64,000 bases of DNA from Ensifer sp. Root278 (lineage in GTDB: Bacteria; Pseudomonadota; Alphaproteobacteria; Rhizobiales; Rhizobiaceae), in the NCBI RefSeq assembly GCF_001429285.1, contig NZ_LMJJ01000009.1:337-64336 (forward strand). The letters are read 5' to 3'. The stretch's first letter is position 1; every line of letters begins with the position of its first letter. The position numbers were made by a program, and so were the translations under genes. The notes under the pieces are model-generated. The model was not told the origin of the DNA, made no database searches, and was given only the letters and a program-made list of their open reading frames with translations. Below, piece after piece: positions 62,962-64,000 of the stretch.

Positions 62962-63903
62962 ATGGAGATCAAGTGGCTGGAGGACTTCGTGACACTCGCC
63001 GATACGTGGAGCTTTTCGCGCGCTGCCGAGTTGCGCAACGTGACGCAACCGGCCTTCAGCCGGCGCATCAAACAATTGGAGGGATGGCTCGGTGCGACGC
63101 TCATCAGCCGTGCCACCATGCCGGCGGAGTTGACGCCGGCAGGTCGGAATTTCCTCCCCATCGCGCAGGAGGCAATCCGAACGTTCTACGCGGCACGCGA
63201 GTCGCTGCGTCCGTCTCACGAAGAGGGTCTCATCCGCTTCGCCGCGCTCCACACGCTGACGGTAACGATCTTCCCGCGCTGGCTCAAACTGCTGGAAAAG
63301 GCAGGCGGCGCCTTCAGCACCTCGCTGATGGCAGACCGTGGCGGCATCGAAGCGAACCTCGAGGCCCTCATCGGCGACGAGGCAGATTTCTTCCTGACCT
63401 ATGCCCATTCGGAGGTGCCGTTCCACCTCGACCGCGGACAGTTCTCGTCGCTGACAATCGCACATGACCGGCTGATCCCGCTTGCCGCGGCAAACGTTTC
63501 CCTGGCCGGAGGCACGCTGCCGGGGCTGCACATTCTCGACCGCGCCGTCGCCCAGCCAAGGCTCGCCATCCCCTATCTGAGCTACGGGTTCAATTCGTTT
63601 TTCGGTGTCGCCCTTTCCCGCCTTATGCTCCGGCGTCCGCCTTTCCGGCGCCGCACCACACATGAGAACACGATCAGCGCCGGGCTGATGAACATGGCGA
63701 TGACAGGGGCCGGCGTCTGCTGGCTGCCGGAGAGCCTCGCGCACGACGTGATCGAGGCCGGGGGCCTCGTGCCCGCCTCCGCGGATGCGGGATGGAACCT
63801 CGACCTCGAAATTCGCCTCTACCGTCACGCCGCGTCGCGCAACCGCAGGGTCGAAGACCTCTGGCAAACAGCAAAGCTGCTCTTGGAGCGTGAACCCGCC
63901 TGA
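62962..63903 (+). CDS. LysR-family transcriptional regulator, HypT/YjiE-like
   Basis: The 313-residue protein starts MEIKWLEDFVTLADTWSFSR and has NVTQPAFSRRIKQLEGWLGA, resembling the HypT (YjiE/QseD) branch. The effector domain includes IRFAALHTLTVTIFPRWLKL and MAMTGAGVCWLPESLAHDVI. It is divergent across 204 bases from the YtcJ-like amidohydrolase and dipeptide ABC operon, which it probably controls. HypT of E. coli senses hypochlorite, but LysR relatives in rhizobia usually respond to metabolites. Confidence 0.87.
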   Translation: MEIKWLEDFVTLADTWSFSRAAELRNVTQPAFSRRIKQLEGWLGATLISRATMPAELTPAGRNFLPIAQEAIRTFYAARESLRPSHEEGLIRFAALHTLTVTIFPRWLKLLEKAGGAFSTSLMADRGGIEANLEALIGDEADFFLTYAHSEVPFHLDRGQFSSLTIAHDRLIPLAAANVSLAGGTLPGLHILDRAVAQPRLAIPYLSYGFNSFFGVALSRLMLRRPPFRRRTTHENTISAGLMNMAMTGAGVCWLPESLAHDVIEAGGLVPASADAGWNLDLEIRLYRHAASRNRRVEDLWQTAKLLLEREPA

Positions 63904-64000
63904 TCAGGCTTTCAGGAAGACCAGCGCGCGCAGAATTTCCGCAAAATCCGCGTGCTTGAAGGCGACGGCGCGGGGACCGTGCGCGTAGGCGCCGGGATAC
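63904..64000 (-). CDS. 3' end of an unidentified gene
   Basis: Only the last 31 residues are in view; they end HADFAEILRALVFLKA and include YPGAYAHGPRAVAF. They directly follow the LysR stop codon on the opposite strand. The stretch looks like the C-terminus of a globular enzyme but is too short to assign. Confidence 0.45.
   Translation of the reverse strand, partial: YPGAYAHGPRAVAFKHADFAEILRALVFLKA

Overview
The window looks like part of the accessory genome of a rhizobial alphaproteobacterium (order Hyphomicrobiales, probably Rhizobiaceae). The evidence is high GC throughout, five complete ABC import operons in 64 kb, an OccR/NocR-like regulator, a SbmA/BacA-like transporter, a perfect EcfG-type (general stress sigma) promoter and a rhizobial-style palindromic intergenic repeat. 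I saw no rRNA, tRNA, CRISPR array or insertion sequence. A megaplasmid or chromid is likely but cannot be shown from this window.

Layout. (1) 1-6.7 kb: a Pot-type ABC importer, an octopine/nopaline-dehydrogenase-family enzyme and the start of kbl, divergent from an OccR/NocR-like LysR regulator; it resembles an opine or amino-acid-conjugate uptake and breakdown unit. (2) 6.7-9.5 kb: a duplicated-domain YdcZ/DUF606 transporter and a glutathione S-transferase, with a divergent LysR regulator. (3) 9.5-17.2 kb: an ABC importer in one transcription unit with a TIM-barrel isomerase-like protein and a HisN-like phosphatase, divergent from a MocR regulator; it suggests uptake and dephosphorylation of a phosphorylated small molecule. 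(4) 17.2-24.6 kb: stress and housekeeping-like genes (DUF892 ferritin-like protein behind an EcfG promoter, SbmA/BacA-like ABC transporter, GshB-like ATP-grasp ligase, Nudix hydrolase, DUF763 protein, several very small genes). (5) 24.9-27.8 kb: a copper unit (DUF2946, DUF1775/YcnI, CopC-CopD fusion). (6) 28.1-33.4 kb: ugpBAEC, followed by a TIM-barrel isomerase-like gene where a phosphodiesterase is often found.

(7) 33.6-53.2 kb is the most unusual region. It holds an AbgT-family transporter, PyrK- and PyrD-like proteins whose PyrD member has lost the catalytic cysteine, a hydantoin-racemase-like protein, a flavin-reductase-like protein, three amidohydrolases (one with a Tat signal), a dipeptide-type ABC importer, a CynX-like exporter and two paralogous FadR-type GntR regulators. 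At least six copies of a TTGCATACAA / TTGTATACAA type palindrome lie in its promoter regions and apparently nowhere else, so the region may be one regulon for a nitrogen-containing ring or cyclic amide compound not yet assigned.

(8) 53.6-63.9 kb: an MFS exporter, then a second dipeptide-type ABC operon with a YtcJ-like amidohydrolase and a PuuD-like gamma-glutamyl hydrolase, divergent from a HypT-like LysR regulator. In every one of the five ABC operons a strong hairpin sits just after the binding-protein gene and before the first permease gene.
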